DNA of 64,000 nt from Pedobacter sp. (GTDB taxonomy: Bacteria; Bacteroidota; Bacteroidia; Sphingobacteriales; Sphingobacteriaceae): assembly GCA_031119475.1 (NCBI GenBank), contig JAVHXV010000002.1:481233-545232 (forward strand), in the 5' to 3' direction. The notes under the pieces are model-generated. The model had not been told where the DNA came from and made no database searches. It saw only the letters and a program-made list of their open reading frames with translations. The number at the start of each line of letters is the position of its first letter. Position 1 is the stretch's first letter. This document shows positions 15,859 to 23,612 of the stretch, in pieces. The position numbers and the translations under genes were made by a program.

Positions 15859-16629
15859 ATGAAAGCGATATTGTTATTTCTAACCTGTTCTGCAATTGGC
15901 CTGATGAGCTTTGCACAGGAACTGCCCTTGAAAAAGGAGCCTGCCTTCCAAGAAGGCGAAGTACTCACCTATAAGTTGAAATATGGATTCCTGACCGCGG
16001 CCGAAGCGACCATCAAGGTTTTGGGTTCAGACCTTAAATTTGATAACAAGCCGACCTATAGGCTGGTTGTCGATGCACAGACATCGGGTACATTTGATAT
16101 CTTCTATAAAATCCGCGACCATTACGATTCCTATATCGACCGTACGGAGCTTACGCCTTATTTCTATCAGGAAAATATCCGCGAGGCCAGTTACCGTCGC
16201 CAGGATAAGGCAAGGTTCCATCAGGATGCCAAAAAAGTTGTGGCCAATAGGGGAACTTTTAATACGCCGACCACCCAGACATTCGATCTGGTTTCGGCCT
16301 ATTATTTTGCCCGGAGCCTGGATATTTCAAAATTGAAGATCAACGATAAGTTCAAACTGAACTATTTTCTGGGCGATGAAATTTCATCCTTGGAAATCCA
16401 GTTTGTGGGACGGGAAACGATCAAGACCAAATTGGGGACCTTGAAGTGCCTTAAGTTCAGTCCATCCATCGCCCCTGGACGTGTATTCAAAAAAGACAGC
16501 CGGCTCTATTTATGGATCACCGACGATGGTAACCGCGTACCTGTTAAGGCCGAAGTAGAAATTCTGGTCGGTTCCGTTACGCTAGAAATCAAATCCGCCG
16601 ATGGACTGAAATATCCTATCGGAAAGTAA
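15859..16629 (+). CDS. DUF3108 domain-containing periplasmic protein
   Basis: The product is 256 aa with a signal peptide (MKAILLFLTCSAIGLMSFAQ). A beta-rich domain of the DUF3108 type follows: PAFQEGEVLTYKLKYGFLTAAEATI, then YDSYIDRTELTPYFYQENI, then TFDLVSAYYFARSLD, and a final LYLWITDDGNRVPVKAEVEILVGSV. The family is periplasmic, widespread in Bacteroidota and Proteobacteria, and has no proven activity. I chose the ATG at 15859 because it begins at the signal peptide; the frame opens 51 bases earlier inside the inverted repeat. The DUF3109 gene follows after 60 bases. Confidence 0.85.
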   Translation: MKAILLFLTCSAIGLMSFAQELPLKKEPAFQEGEVLTYKLKYGFLTAAEATIKVLGSDLKFDNKPTYRLVVDAQTSGTFDIFYKIRDHYDSYIDRTELTPYFYQENIREASYRRQDKARFHQDAKKVVANRGTFNTPTTQTFDLVSAYYFARSLDISKLKINDKFKLNYFLGDEISSLEIQFVGRETIKTKLGTLKCLKFSPSIAPGRVFKKDSRLYLWITDDGNRVPVKAEVEILVGSVTLEIKSADGLKYPIGK

Positions 16630-16689
16630 TTGCGCACGGCGATTGGCATTTTGCCCGCCAAACGCCCAACCCTTAACGCCCAACGCCTG

Positions 16690-17256
16690 ATGATAGAAAT
16701 CCAATCCACACTCGTTCACGAAGACCTGATCAGCGAGCATTTCGTTTGCAACCTCAACAAATGCAAGGGCATTTGTTGTGTAGAAGGCGATGCGGGAGCT
16801 CCGCTGGACCAAAACGAGACGCAGATACTGGCCGAGATCTATCCCAAGATCAAACACCTATTGGCTCCAAAAGGTATCCAGGCCATTGAAGAGCAGGGAA
16901 CGTCTGTGGTAGATGCAGATGGTGACCTGACTACACCTTGCGTTGATGGACATAAGGAATGCGCCTATGTCACGTTTGAAAACGGGATTACCAAATGTGC
17001 CATAGAAAAGGCATATGAGCAAGGACTGGTCGATTGGAAGAAACCGATATCCTGCCATTTATATCCGATCCGTATCACCAAATATCCTGAATTTGACGTA
17101 CTCAACTACGACCGCTGGCACATCTGCCATGATGCCTGCACATTTGGAAGAGAACTGAAAGTCCCCGTTTACCAGTTCCTAAAAGATCCATTGATCAGGA
17201 AATATGGGAAGGAATGGTATAGCGAACTGGAACAGAGCGTAAAGGATAATATGTAG
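16690..17256 (+). CDS. DUF3109 family Cys-rich protein
   Basis: The product is 188 aa. Eight cysteines are arranged as in the DUF3109 family: CNLNKCKGICC near residues 19-29, then TPC..GHKECAY and TKCAIEKA, then SCHLYPIR, and finally HICHDACTFG. The pattern resembles the YkgJ-type CxxxCxxxCC metal-chelating proteins and suggests a bound zinc or iron-sulfur centre. No activity is known. ATG 16690 is chosen because the frame upstream (from 16630) translates a word-repeat spacer (CGCCCAACCCTTAACGCCC). It is probably co-transcribed with DUF3108. Confidence 0.85.
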   Translation: MIEIQSTLVHEDLISEHFVCNLNKCKGICCVEGDAGAPLDQNETQILAEIYPKIKHLLAPKGIQAIEEQGTSVVDADGDLTTPCVDGHKECAYVTFENGITKCAIEKAYEQGLVDWKKPISCHLYPIRITKYPEFDVLNYDRWHICHDACTFGRELKVPVYQFLKDPLIRKYGKEWYSELEQSVKDNM

Positions 17257-17258
17257 AG

Positions 17259-17305
17259 TTGTTTGGTGTTGAGTTGTTTGGTTTTTTCAAACACCTCAAC
17301 AACTT
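17259..17305. repeat. Hairpin of the GTTGTTTGG/CCTCAACAAC word family
   Basis: TTGAGTTGTTTG (17269-17280) pairs with CAAACACCTCAA (17288-17299) with one mismatch, around a T-rich loop (17281-17287). Additional partial copies flank it on both sides. There is no T tract after the stem, so termination is uncertain. It follows the DUF3109 stop codon directly. Confidence 0.65.
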
Positions 17306-17332
17306 ATGGCCTCATCAACTCACCAACTATCA

Positions 17333-17364
17333 TTTGTATGTTTAAGGATTGTGACGTATTTTAG
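17333..17364 (+). promoter_or_regulatory. Probable promoter of the rml operon
   Basis: TTTG at 17333-17336 is separated by 20 bases from TATTTTAG (17357-17364), which matches the Bacteroidota TTTG-N19-TAnnTTTG pattern with one mismatch. The predicted start of transcription near 17371 falls after the upstream ATG at 17306 but before the TTG at 17393. This supports the TTG as the rmlB start. Confidence 0.5.
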
Positions 17365-17392
17365 CGGTTTTAAAAACTCAAATCCAATTAAA

Positions 17393-18445
17393 TTGAAGAA
17401 AATTTTGATTACTGGCGGTGCCGGATTTATAGGATCGCATGTGGTACGCCGCTTTGTAAACAACTATCCGCAATATGAGATGATCAATCTTGATCAATTG
17501 ACATATGCTGGTAACCTCGCCAATTTGGTTGATATAGAAAATAAGCCTAATTATCGTTTCATCAAGGCCGACATCACGGATGCGAACAAAATTAATCACA
17601 TTTTTGAAGCAGAAAATTTTGATGCGGTCATCCATCTTGCCGCAGAAAGCCACGTAGACCGTTCGATCTCAGACCCTACCGCATTTGTGCTGACCAACGT
17701 TATCGGTACGGTAAACCTCTTAAATGCTGCCAGAAAGTATTGGGAAAGTGGCTATGGTCAAAAGAGATTTTACCATGTAAGCACAGACGAGGTATATGGC
17801 GCTTTGGGAGCAACCGGCATGTTCACGGAAGAAACCCCTTACGATCCGCATAGTCCGTATTCAGCCTCAAAGGCCAGTTCAGATCATTTCGTACGGGCCT
17901 ATCATGATACGTATGGAATGGATTGCGTGATTTCCAATTGTTCCAATAATTATGGTTCGCACCATTTTCCCGAAAAGCTGATCCCGCTGGCCATCAACAA
18001 CATCAAGAACAATAAGCCTGTGCCGGTATATGGAAAAGGGGAGAACGTACGCGACTGGCTGTGGGTCGAAGACCATGCACGGGCAATCGATGTGATCTTT
18101 CATCGGGCAAAATCTGGGCAGACCTACAATATCGGGGGCCATAATGAATGGAAGAACATTGAGCTGATCAATCTCCTCTGTACCATTATGGACCAAAAAT
18201 TGGGCCGTGCGGCCGGGGAGTCGGCAAAGCTGATTACGTATGTAGCAGACAGGGCTGGGCACGACCTTCGGTATGCCATCGATTCGTCCAAACTACAGAG
18301 AGAATTGAACTGGGTGCCAAGTTTACAATTCGAAGAGGGATTGGCCAAAACCGTTGATTGGTATCTGGAGAACGAAGCCTGGTTAGATCAGGTAACCTCT
18401 GGCAATTACCAATCCTATTATAAAAAACAGTATCTAGAAAACTAA
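17393..18445 (+). CDS. rfbB: dTDP-glucose 4,6-dehydratase
   Basis: RmlB converts dTDP-glucose to dTDP-4-keto-6-deoxyglucose, the second step toward dTDP-L-rhamnose. It is an NAD-dependent extended SDR. The motifs are GGAGFIGSH at the N-terminus, HVSTDEVYG, the catalytic YSASKAS (YxxxK), and NNYGSHHFPEKLIP. I start at the TTG at 17393, which gives the canonical KKILITGGAGFIGSH start and about 350 aa, the usual length. Starting at the ATG at 17306 would add a 29-residue tail with no family match, and that ATG lies upstream of the likely promoter. The stop overlaps the rfbC start (TAATG). Confidence 0.95.
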   Translation: MKKILITGGAGFIGSHVVRRFVNNYPQYEMINLDQLTYAGNLANLVDIENKPNYRFIKADITDANKINHIFEAENFDAVIHLAAESHVDRSISDPTAFVLTNVIGTVNLLNAARKYWESGYGQKRFYHVSTDEVYGALGATGMFTEETPYDPHSPYSASKASSDHFVRAYHDTYGMDCVISNCSNNYGSHHFPEKLIPLAINNIKNNKPVPVYGKGENVRDWLWVEDHARAIDVIFHRAKSGQTYNIGGHNEWKNIELINLLCTIMDQKLGRAAGESAKLITYVADRAGHDLRYAIDSSKLQRELNWVPSLQFEEGLAKTVDWYLENEAWLDQVTSGNYQSYYKKQYLEN

Positions 18446-18993
18446 TGGAAATACAGGAAACAGGCCTTGAAGGCTGTGTGGTCATTAAGCCAAGAATTTT
18501 TGAGGATTCAAGGGGCTATTTTTTTGAAAGCTTTAACCAACGGACTTTTGAAGAAAAAACAGGCGCTTCTGGCAATTTTATTCAGGATAACCAATCCTTT
18601 TCTTCCTATGGCGTAATCAGGGCGCTGCATGCCCAAAAAGGAGAGTTTGCCCAGGCCAAATTGGTGAGGGTGCTGTCTGGTGAGGTTTTGGACGTGGCGG
18701 TCGATGCCCGAAAAGGTTCGCCAACCTATGGCAAATACTTCTCTATCAGGTTAAGTGCCGAAAATAAGCTGCAGTTGTATATCCCTAGGGGATTTTTACA
18801 TGGTTTCGCCGTTTTAAGCGAGACTGCAACGTTTTCTTATAAGGTCGATAATTATTATAACAAAGATTCAGAGCAGGGTGTCATGTACAATGATGCTACC
18901 TTAAATATCGATTGGATGATCCCAGAAACGCATCATCTGATATCTGATAAAGACCAGGTGCTCGATTCCTTTTCATCCTTATCAAATGAGTAG
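18445..18993 (+). CDS. rfbC: dTDP-4-dehydrorhamnose 3,5-epimerase
   Basis: RmlC epimerises C3 and C5 of dTDP-4-keto-6-deoxyglucose. This 182-aa cupin-fold protein has the usual landmarks: FEDSRGYFFESFN near residue 20, the catalytic His region ALHAQKGEFAQAKLV (the usual RGLHYQ reads RALHAQ here), VLDVAVDARKGSPTYG, and IPRGFLHGFAVL. A tyrosine-rich NYYNKDSEQGVMYND follows. It overlaps rfbB by one base and rfbD by eight, which indicates one operon. Confidence 0.95.
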   Translation: MEIQETGLEGCVVIKPRIFEDSRGYFFESFNQRTFEEKTGASGNFIQDNQSFSSYGVIRALHAQKGEFAQAKLVRVLSGEVLDVAVDARKGSPTYGKYFSIRLSAENKLQLYIPRGFLHGFAVLSETATFSYKVDNYYNKDSEQGVMYNDATLNIDWMIPETHHLISDKDQVLDSFSSLSNE

Positions 18994-19846
18994 ATTACTA
19001 GTGATCGGTGCTGCAGGCCAATTGGGGCAATGCCTTAAGATTGCTGCGGAAAGAAGGGGCATTGCTGATATCGTGTTTCCTGGTGAACAGGAAGCCAACA
19101 TCTTAAATGTTGATGCACTAAATGGGCTTTTGAAAGCTGAACAACCTGCGTATGTGATCAATTGCGCTGCCTATACTGCAGTAGATCGGGCAGAAGATGA
19201 TGTACAGCTTGCCGCTGATGTGAATGCGACCGGAGCTGAAAACCTTGCCAAAGCCTGTAGGGCAGTGGGAGCAACGCTGATCCACATTTCAACTGATTTT
19301 GTGTTCAAGGGCGACGTGGTCAAACTTTTAAATGAAACCGATCTCGCCGATCCGATTAATGTATACGGCAAGACCAAGCTCGATGGAGAGATCGCCATTG
19401 CAAACATTCTCGACGAACACTTTACGATCAGGACCAGCTGGCTTTACTCTGAATATGGTAATAATTTTGTGAAGACCATGTTGAAGCTCGGGGCAGAACG
19501 TGGTGAACTGAACGTAATTGCCGATCAGGTAGGCACGCCGACCTATGCCATCGATCTGGCCAATATGATTTTTGATGTGGTAGCGAGCGGAAGCAAGAAG
19601 TTTGGCATCTACCATTACAGCAACGAGGGCGTAACCTCGTGGTACGATTTTGCCAAGGCGATATTTGAAATCAGTGGAACGAAGCTAAAGTTGAACCCAA
19701 TCCCAGGATCTGCCTATCCGACGCGCGCCACCCGTCCACCTTTTTCGGTAATGGATAAGACCAAAATAAAAAGTACTTTTGGGGTAGACATCCCTTATTG
19801 GCGCGAAAGCCTTGAGGAATGTATCAGACAAATTAATAGAAAATAG
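18986..19846 (+). CDS. rfbD: dTDP-4-dehydrorhamnose reductase
   Basis: RmlD reduces dTDP-4-keto-L-rhamnose to dTDP-L-rhamnose with NAD(P)H. The product is 286 aa. It shows the Rossmann motif GAAGQLGQ (residues 8-15), NCAAYTAVDRAE, HISTDFVFKG, the catalytic YGKTKLDGE (YxxxK), and a C-terminal RPPFSVMDKTK typical of the family. It overlaps rfbC by eight bases. A 129-base gap separates it from rfbA. Confidence 0.95.
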   Translation: MSRLLVIGAAGQLGQCLKIAAERRGIADIVFPGEQEANILNVDALNGLLKAEQPAYVINCAAYTAVDRAEDDVQLAADVNATGAENLAKACRAVGATLIHISTDFVFKGDVVKLLNETDLADPINVYGKTKLDGEIAIANILDEHFTIRTSWLYSEYGNNFVKTMLKLGAERGELNVIADQVGTPTYAIDLANMIFDVVASGSKKFGIYHYSNEGVTSWYDFAKAIFEISGTKLKLNPIPGSAYPTRATRPPFSVMDKTKIKSTFGVDIPYWRESLEECIRQINRK

Positions 19847-19850
19847 CAGT

Positions 19851-19972
19851 TTTTGGTTAAGTATTGAGGTGATTAATCTTTACATATTCCATGGGGTATC
19901 CCTAATATTAGCCACAACATATTTAGCAGCTTCAGCACAATTAACCAATTAAGCAATTAACCAGTTAACCAT
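19851..19972. repeat. Intergenic spacer with AATTAACCAGTTAACC words before rfbA
   Basis: The spacer between rfbD and rfbA has a GGTTAAG word on its left side (19854-19860). On its right side (19938-19970) there is a run of AATTAACCA, AATTAAGCA and AATTAACCAGTTAACC. These are the same words as at 2233-2371, again with opposed arms. I find no clear promoter within it. Confidence 0.6.
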
Positions 19973-19975
19973 AAC

Positions 19976-20842
19976 ATGAAAGGTATAATCCTCGCCGGCG
20001 GAAGCGGCACACGTTTACATCCGCTAACGTTGGCCACGAGCAAACAAATGATGCCGGTTTACGATAAGCCGATGATCTATTATCCATTATCGACCCTAAT
20101 GCTGGCCGGTATCAAGGAAATCCTCATCATCTCGACTCCACATGACCTTCCCAATTTCGAGAAGCTGCTGGGCGATGGGTCGAGCATTGGCTGTAAGTTC
20201 ACTTATGCAGTACAGCATGAGCCCAACGGACTCGCGCAAGCCTTTGTAATTGGTGCCGATTTTATCGGAAATGATAAAGTAGCCTTGGTATTGGGCGATA
20301 ATATTTTTCATGGTGATGGAATGGCGAAGCTGCTACAATCGTGTTCAGACCCCGATGGGGGAGTTGTTTTTGCCTATCAGGTTGCCGATCCCGAGCGTTA
20401 CGGTGTGGTAGAATTTGATGAAAATCAACATGCCATTTCCATAGAAGAGAAGCCAAAAGTCCCAAAATCAGACTATGCGGTACCTGGCTTATATTTTTAT
20501 GATAATTCTGTAGTAGAAATTGCCAAGAACATCAAACCTTCTCCAAGGGGAGAATATGAGATTACAGATGTAAATAAGGTTTATCTGGAACAGGGGAAGC
20601 TAAAAGTTGGGGTATTGAGCAGGGGCACCGCCTGGCTGGATACGGGTACCTTTACTTCCTTGATGCAGGCAGGACAATTTGTTCAGATCATCGAAGAAAG
20701 ACAGGGGCTCAAAATTGGATGTATCGAAGAAATCGCTTTCCGTATGGGCTTCATTACCGCCGAACAATTAAAGGCAGTGGCCACCCCGCTCGTCAAAAGC
20801 GGTTATGGAGAATACCTGTTGAGGGTAATCAAACATGCCTAA
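19976..20842 (+). CDS. rfbA: Glucose-1-phosphate thymidylyltransferase
   Basis: RmlA makes dTDP-glucose from dTTP and glucose-1-phosphate, the entry step of dTDP-rhamnose synthesis. The 288-aa product begins [18 protein letters not shown], the nucleotide-binding signature GGxGTRLxP. It has the [25 protein letters not shown] core, [10 protein letters not shown] with the metal-binding Asp, and EEKP and WLDTGT further on. The length is the normal short RmlA form. The locus order is rfbB-rfbC-rfbD-rfbA. Confidence 0.96.
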   Translation: MKGIILAGGSGTRLHPLTLATSKQMMPVYDKPMIYYPLSTLMLAGIKEILIISTPHDLPNFEKLLGDGSSIGCKFTYAVQHEPNGLAQAFVIGADFIGNDKVALVLGDNIFHGDGMAKLLQSCSDPDGGVVFAYQVADPERYGVVEFDENQHAISIEEKPKVPKSDYAVPGLYFYDNSVVEIAKNIKPSPRGEYEITDVNKVYLEQGKLKVGVLSRGTAWLDTGTFTSLMQAGQFVQIIEERQGLKIGCIEEIAFRMGFITAEQLKAVATPLVKSGYGEYLLRVIKHA

Positions 20843-20934
20843 ATATAGCTGCAAGGTGGTCTTCGGCCTTTGGTGGCCATTTTTGGTCTGAACGTCCTAA
20901 ATATGCTTTTTGATCATAACTTACTGGATTTTTA

Positions 20935-22218
20935 ATGGATAGAGCAAAGATTGCCATTATTGGATTGGGATATGTGGGGCTGCCACTGGCCATAGCATTC
21001 GCAAGGAAATATCGCGTGGTTGGCTTTGATATCAATCGTCAGCGCATAGGTGAGCTATTGAAAGGAGTTGACGAAACCAACGAAGCGGACCTTGTAGAGC
21101 TAAATTCCGTACTCACAGCAGATCGAAAGGCTATTACTGGATTAAAGATTACCGCTGAATTGGAAGATCTCAGCGATTGCAATATCTATATCGTAACCGT
21201 ACCCACACCTATCAATGCGCAAAAGCAGCCTAACCTGAGCTTCCTGCTAACCGCATCTGCCATGATCGGTAAACATTTAAAGGCAGGTGATCTGGTCATC
21301 TATGAATCTACGGTCTATCCTGGCTGTACGGAAGAAATGTGCGTACCCGTGCTCGAAGAAAATTCAGGTTTGCTATTTAACAGAGACTTCTATTGTGGCT
21401 ATTCCCCCGAAAGGATCAATCCCGGCGATAAAATCAATACACTTCCCCATATCAAGAAGGTAACCTCTGGTTCCAATTCTGAAATTGCCAAGATGGTAGA
21501 TGAGCTCTACGCAAGTATCATTGTGGCGGGTACCTATCTGGCACCGAGCATCCGGGTGGCCGAAGCTGCGAAGGCCATCGAAAATGCCCAACGCGATGTG
21601 AACATCTCTTTTGTAAATGAGCTGGCGCTGATTTTCGACAAAATGGACATCGACACCAATGATGTCCTAGATGCGGCAGCGACCAAATGGAATTTTTTGA
21701 ATTATAGGCCCGGACTAGTGGGAGGACATTGTATTGGTGTAGATCCCTACTATTTGGCGCACAAGGCAGAACAATTGGGCTATACGCCAAATGTTATTCT
21801 TTCTGGGAGGGAAGTGAACGACGGCATGGGCGTATTTGTGGCAAACAAAGTAGTCAAACTGTGCCTGTCAAAACATCAAACCATGACTGGGATGAAGATC
21901 CTGATCTTGGGATTTGCCTTTAAAGAAAATTGTCCGGATACACGCAATACCAAGATTATCGACATTTATGATGAACTTACCTCATTTGGCGCCACTGTTG
22001 CCATTTATGATCCACTGGTGAACAAAGAGAAGGTAAAAAAAGAATATGGCATAGACCTCGTCGACGATCTGGAGCCCACAAGCTATCATGCACTGATCCT
22101 AGCCGTTCCGCATCAACAGTTTTTGGCCATTGATTTCGAAAATGTGAAAAATAGCGGGGCCATTATTTTTGATACCAAAGGCTTTATAGATAGAAATTTT
22201 GTACACGGGAGGCTATAA
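20935..22218 (+). CDS. UDP-HexNAc 6-dehydrogenase, WbpO/TviB type
   Basis: The enzyme is an NAD-dependent nucleotide-sugar dehydrogenase that oxidises C6 of a UDP-sugar to a uronic acid in two steps. The product is 427 aa. The motifs are IGLGYVGLPLAIAFA (Rossmann, residues 8-22), YESTVYPGCTEE, GYSPERINPGD, and the catalytic GGHCIGVDPYYLA with its Cys. GFAFKENCPDTRNTK lies in the C-terminal domain. The GxGYVGLPLA start with FDIN, and the overall form, point to the UDP-GalNAc/GlcNAc branch (WbpO, TviB, VipA) rather than UDP-glucose dehydrogenase. It would supply an N-acetyl-hexosaminuronic acid for the polymer. No C4-epimerase is adjacent. Confidence 0.88.
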   Translation: MDRAKIAIIGLGYVGLPLAIAFARKYRVVGFDINRQRIGELLKGVDETNEADLVELNSVLTADRKAITGLKITAELEDLSDCNIYIVTVPTPINAQKQPNLSFLLTASAMIGKHLKAGDLVIYESTVYPGCTEEMCVPVLEENSGLLFNRDFYCGYSPERINPGDKINTLPHIKKVTSGSNSEIAKMVDELYASIIVAGTYLAPSIRVAEAAKAIENAQRDVNISFVNELALIFDKMDIDTNDVLDAAATKWNFLNYRPGLVGGHCIGVDPYYLAHKAEQLGYTPNVILSGREVNDGMGVFVANKVVKLCLSKHQTMTGMKILILGFAFKENCPDTRNTKIIDIYDELTSFGATVAIYDPLVNKEKVKKEYGIDLVDDLEPTSYHALILAVPHQQFLAIDFENVKNSGAIIFDTKGFIDRNFVHGRL

Positions 22219-22240
22219 TTTTTTTTGTAGAAAAATATAA

Positions 22241-22270
22241 TTAGTCGATTAAATGTCGCTTTTAGTCGAT
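22241..22270 (+). promoter_or_regulatory. Two direct TTAGTCGAT repeats, possible operator
   Basis: TTAGTCGAT occurs at 22241-22249 and again at 22262-22270. The start-to-start distance is 21 bases, two helical turns, so a dimeric regulator could bind both on one face. The pair is about 90 bases upstream of the gmd promoter. No regulator gene is seen nearby. Confidence 0.35.
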
Positions 22271-22358
22271 GAAGTTGTGGTAAAGGTTGATGTGCATTTG
22301 GTTTTTCAATCCCCTTTTAATTAGAGATTTAAAAAGTTTGCCCATAGCTAGAAACATT

Positions 22359-22389
22359 TTTGTGACAGCAAAATTATTGCGTATGTTTG
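22359..22389 (+). promoter_or_regulatory. Promoter of gmd and the polysaccharide operon
   Basis: TTTG (22359-22362), a 19-base spacer and TATGTTTG (22382-22389) match the Bacteroidota consensus TTTG-N19-TAnnTTTG in full. The gmd ATG is 28 bases downstream of the -7 element. This is the clearest promoter in the window and probably drives the long run of genes that follows. Confidence 0.8.
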
Positions 22390-22416
22390 CAGGCTAGAAA
22401 AACTGCGTAAAAAATT

Positions 22417-23553
22417 ATGAAAGTAGCACTTATAACTGGTGTAACAGGGCAAGATGGAGCATATTTAACCGAGTTCTTATTGAAAAAAGGTTATTTTGTA
22501 CATGGCATAAAAAGAAGAAGTTCTTTGTTCAATACTGACCGTATCGATCATTTGTATCAGGACCAGCATGAGAACAATGTACATTTTAAATTACATTATG
22601 GCGATTTGACGGATTCGACCAATCTGATCAGGATTATCCAAGAAACCCAGCCGGATGAAATCTATAACCTGGCAGCAATGAGCCATGTGCATGTGAGCTT
22701 TGAAATGCCGGAATACACCGCCAATGCTGATGGTATTGGTACCCTAAGGCTACTTGAAGCGGTAAGGATTTTAGGCCTGACCAAAAAGACCAAAATATAC
22801 CAAGCCTCTACATCAGAACTTTATGGACTTGTTCAAGCGGTACCACAAAGCGAAACCACACCTTTTTATCCTCGCTCTCCCTATGCTGTAGCTAAAATCT
22901 ATGGCTATTGGATTACCGTGAACTACCGTGAGGCCTATGGCATGTATGCCTGCAACGGGATTTTGTTCAACCACGAAAGTCCGTTGAGGGGTGAAACCTT
23001 CGTTACCAGGAAGATTACCAGGGCGGCCTGTAAAATTGCATTGGGACTTCAGAATTGCCTGTACCTGGGCAATTTGTCTGCACAAAGAGATTGGGGCCAT
23101 GCGAAAGATTATATCGAGGCGATGTGGCTGATCCTGCAACAGGAAAAGGCAGAAGATTTTGTGATTGCCACAGGGATCACCACGACTGTCCGCGACTTTG
23201 TAAAAATGAGCTTTGCCGAATTGGGCGTTACCATCGAGTTCTCTGGCAAAGATGAAAATGAAAAAGGTGTGATCATTGATATCGACGAAGCCAAAGCCAA
23301 TGAACTTGGCCTGAATATGGAATCTTTGAAGTTGGGTGCAACCGTTGTTAAGGTTGATCCTAAATATTACAGGCCTACAGAGGTAGATCTATTGTTGGGC
23401 GATCCAACAAAATCAAAAACTCAATTGGGCTGGAAGCCTAAATATGACCTGCCTGCACTGGTAGAGGACATGATGAAGTCTGATCTTACCCTGATGAAAA
23501 AAGATGAGCATTTGAAAGTTGGCGGGTTTAAGACCTTAAATTATTTTGAATAA
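22417..23553 (+). CDS. gmd: GDP-mannose 4,6-dehydratase
   Basis: Gmd converts GDP-mannose to GDP-4-keto-6-deoxymannose, the precursor of GDP-L-fucose, GDP-perosamine and related sugars. The product is 378 aa, full length. The motifs are [19 protein letters not shown] (residues 8-26), [26 protein letters not shown], and STSELYG. The catalytic [15 protein letters not shown] carries YxxxK, with [15 protein letters not shown] after it. The partner enzyme fcl is not adjacent but lies at 54813-55739 on the other strand. Expression starts from the promoter just upstream. Confidence 0.97.
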   Translation: MKVALITGVTGQDGAYLTEFLLKKGYFVHGIKRRSSLFNTDRIDHLYQDQHENNVHFKLHYGDLTDSTNLIRIIQETQPDEIYNLAAMSHVHVSFEMPEYTANADGIGTLRLLEAVRILGLTKKTKIYQASTSELYGLVQAVPQSETTPFYPRSPYAVAKIYGYWITVNYREAYGMYACNGILFNHESPLRGETFVTRKITRAACKIALGLQNCLYLGNLSAQRDWGHAKDYIEAMWLILQQEKAEDFVIATGITTTVRDFVKMSFAELGVTIEFSGKDENEKGVIIDIDEAKANELGLNMESLKLGATVVKVDPKYYRPTEVDLLLGDPTKSKTQLGWKPKYDLPALVEDMMKSDLTLMKKDEHLKVGGFKTLNYFE

Positions 23554-23612
23554 GCTTTTGCTTACTATTTTAGAAAATTTAGAACTAGCGTGCTAGGTGA
23601 GGATATAGATTT

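Noticed and set aside
20843-20934. Terminator between rfbA and the UDP-sugar dehydrogenase
   Set aside because: Only a four-base GGCC stem with a short T run is seen, too weak to call.
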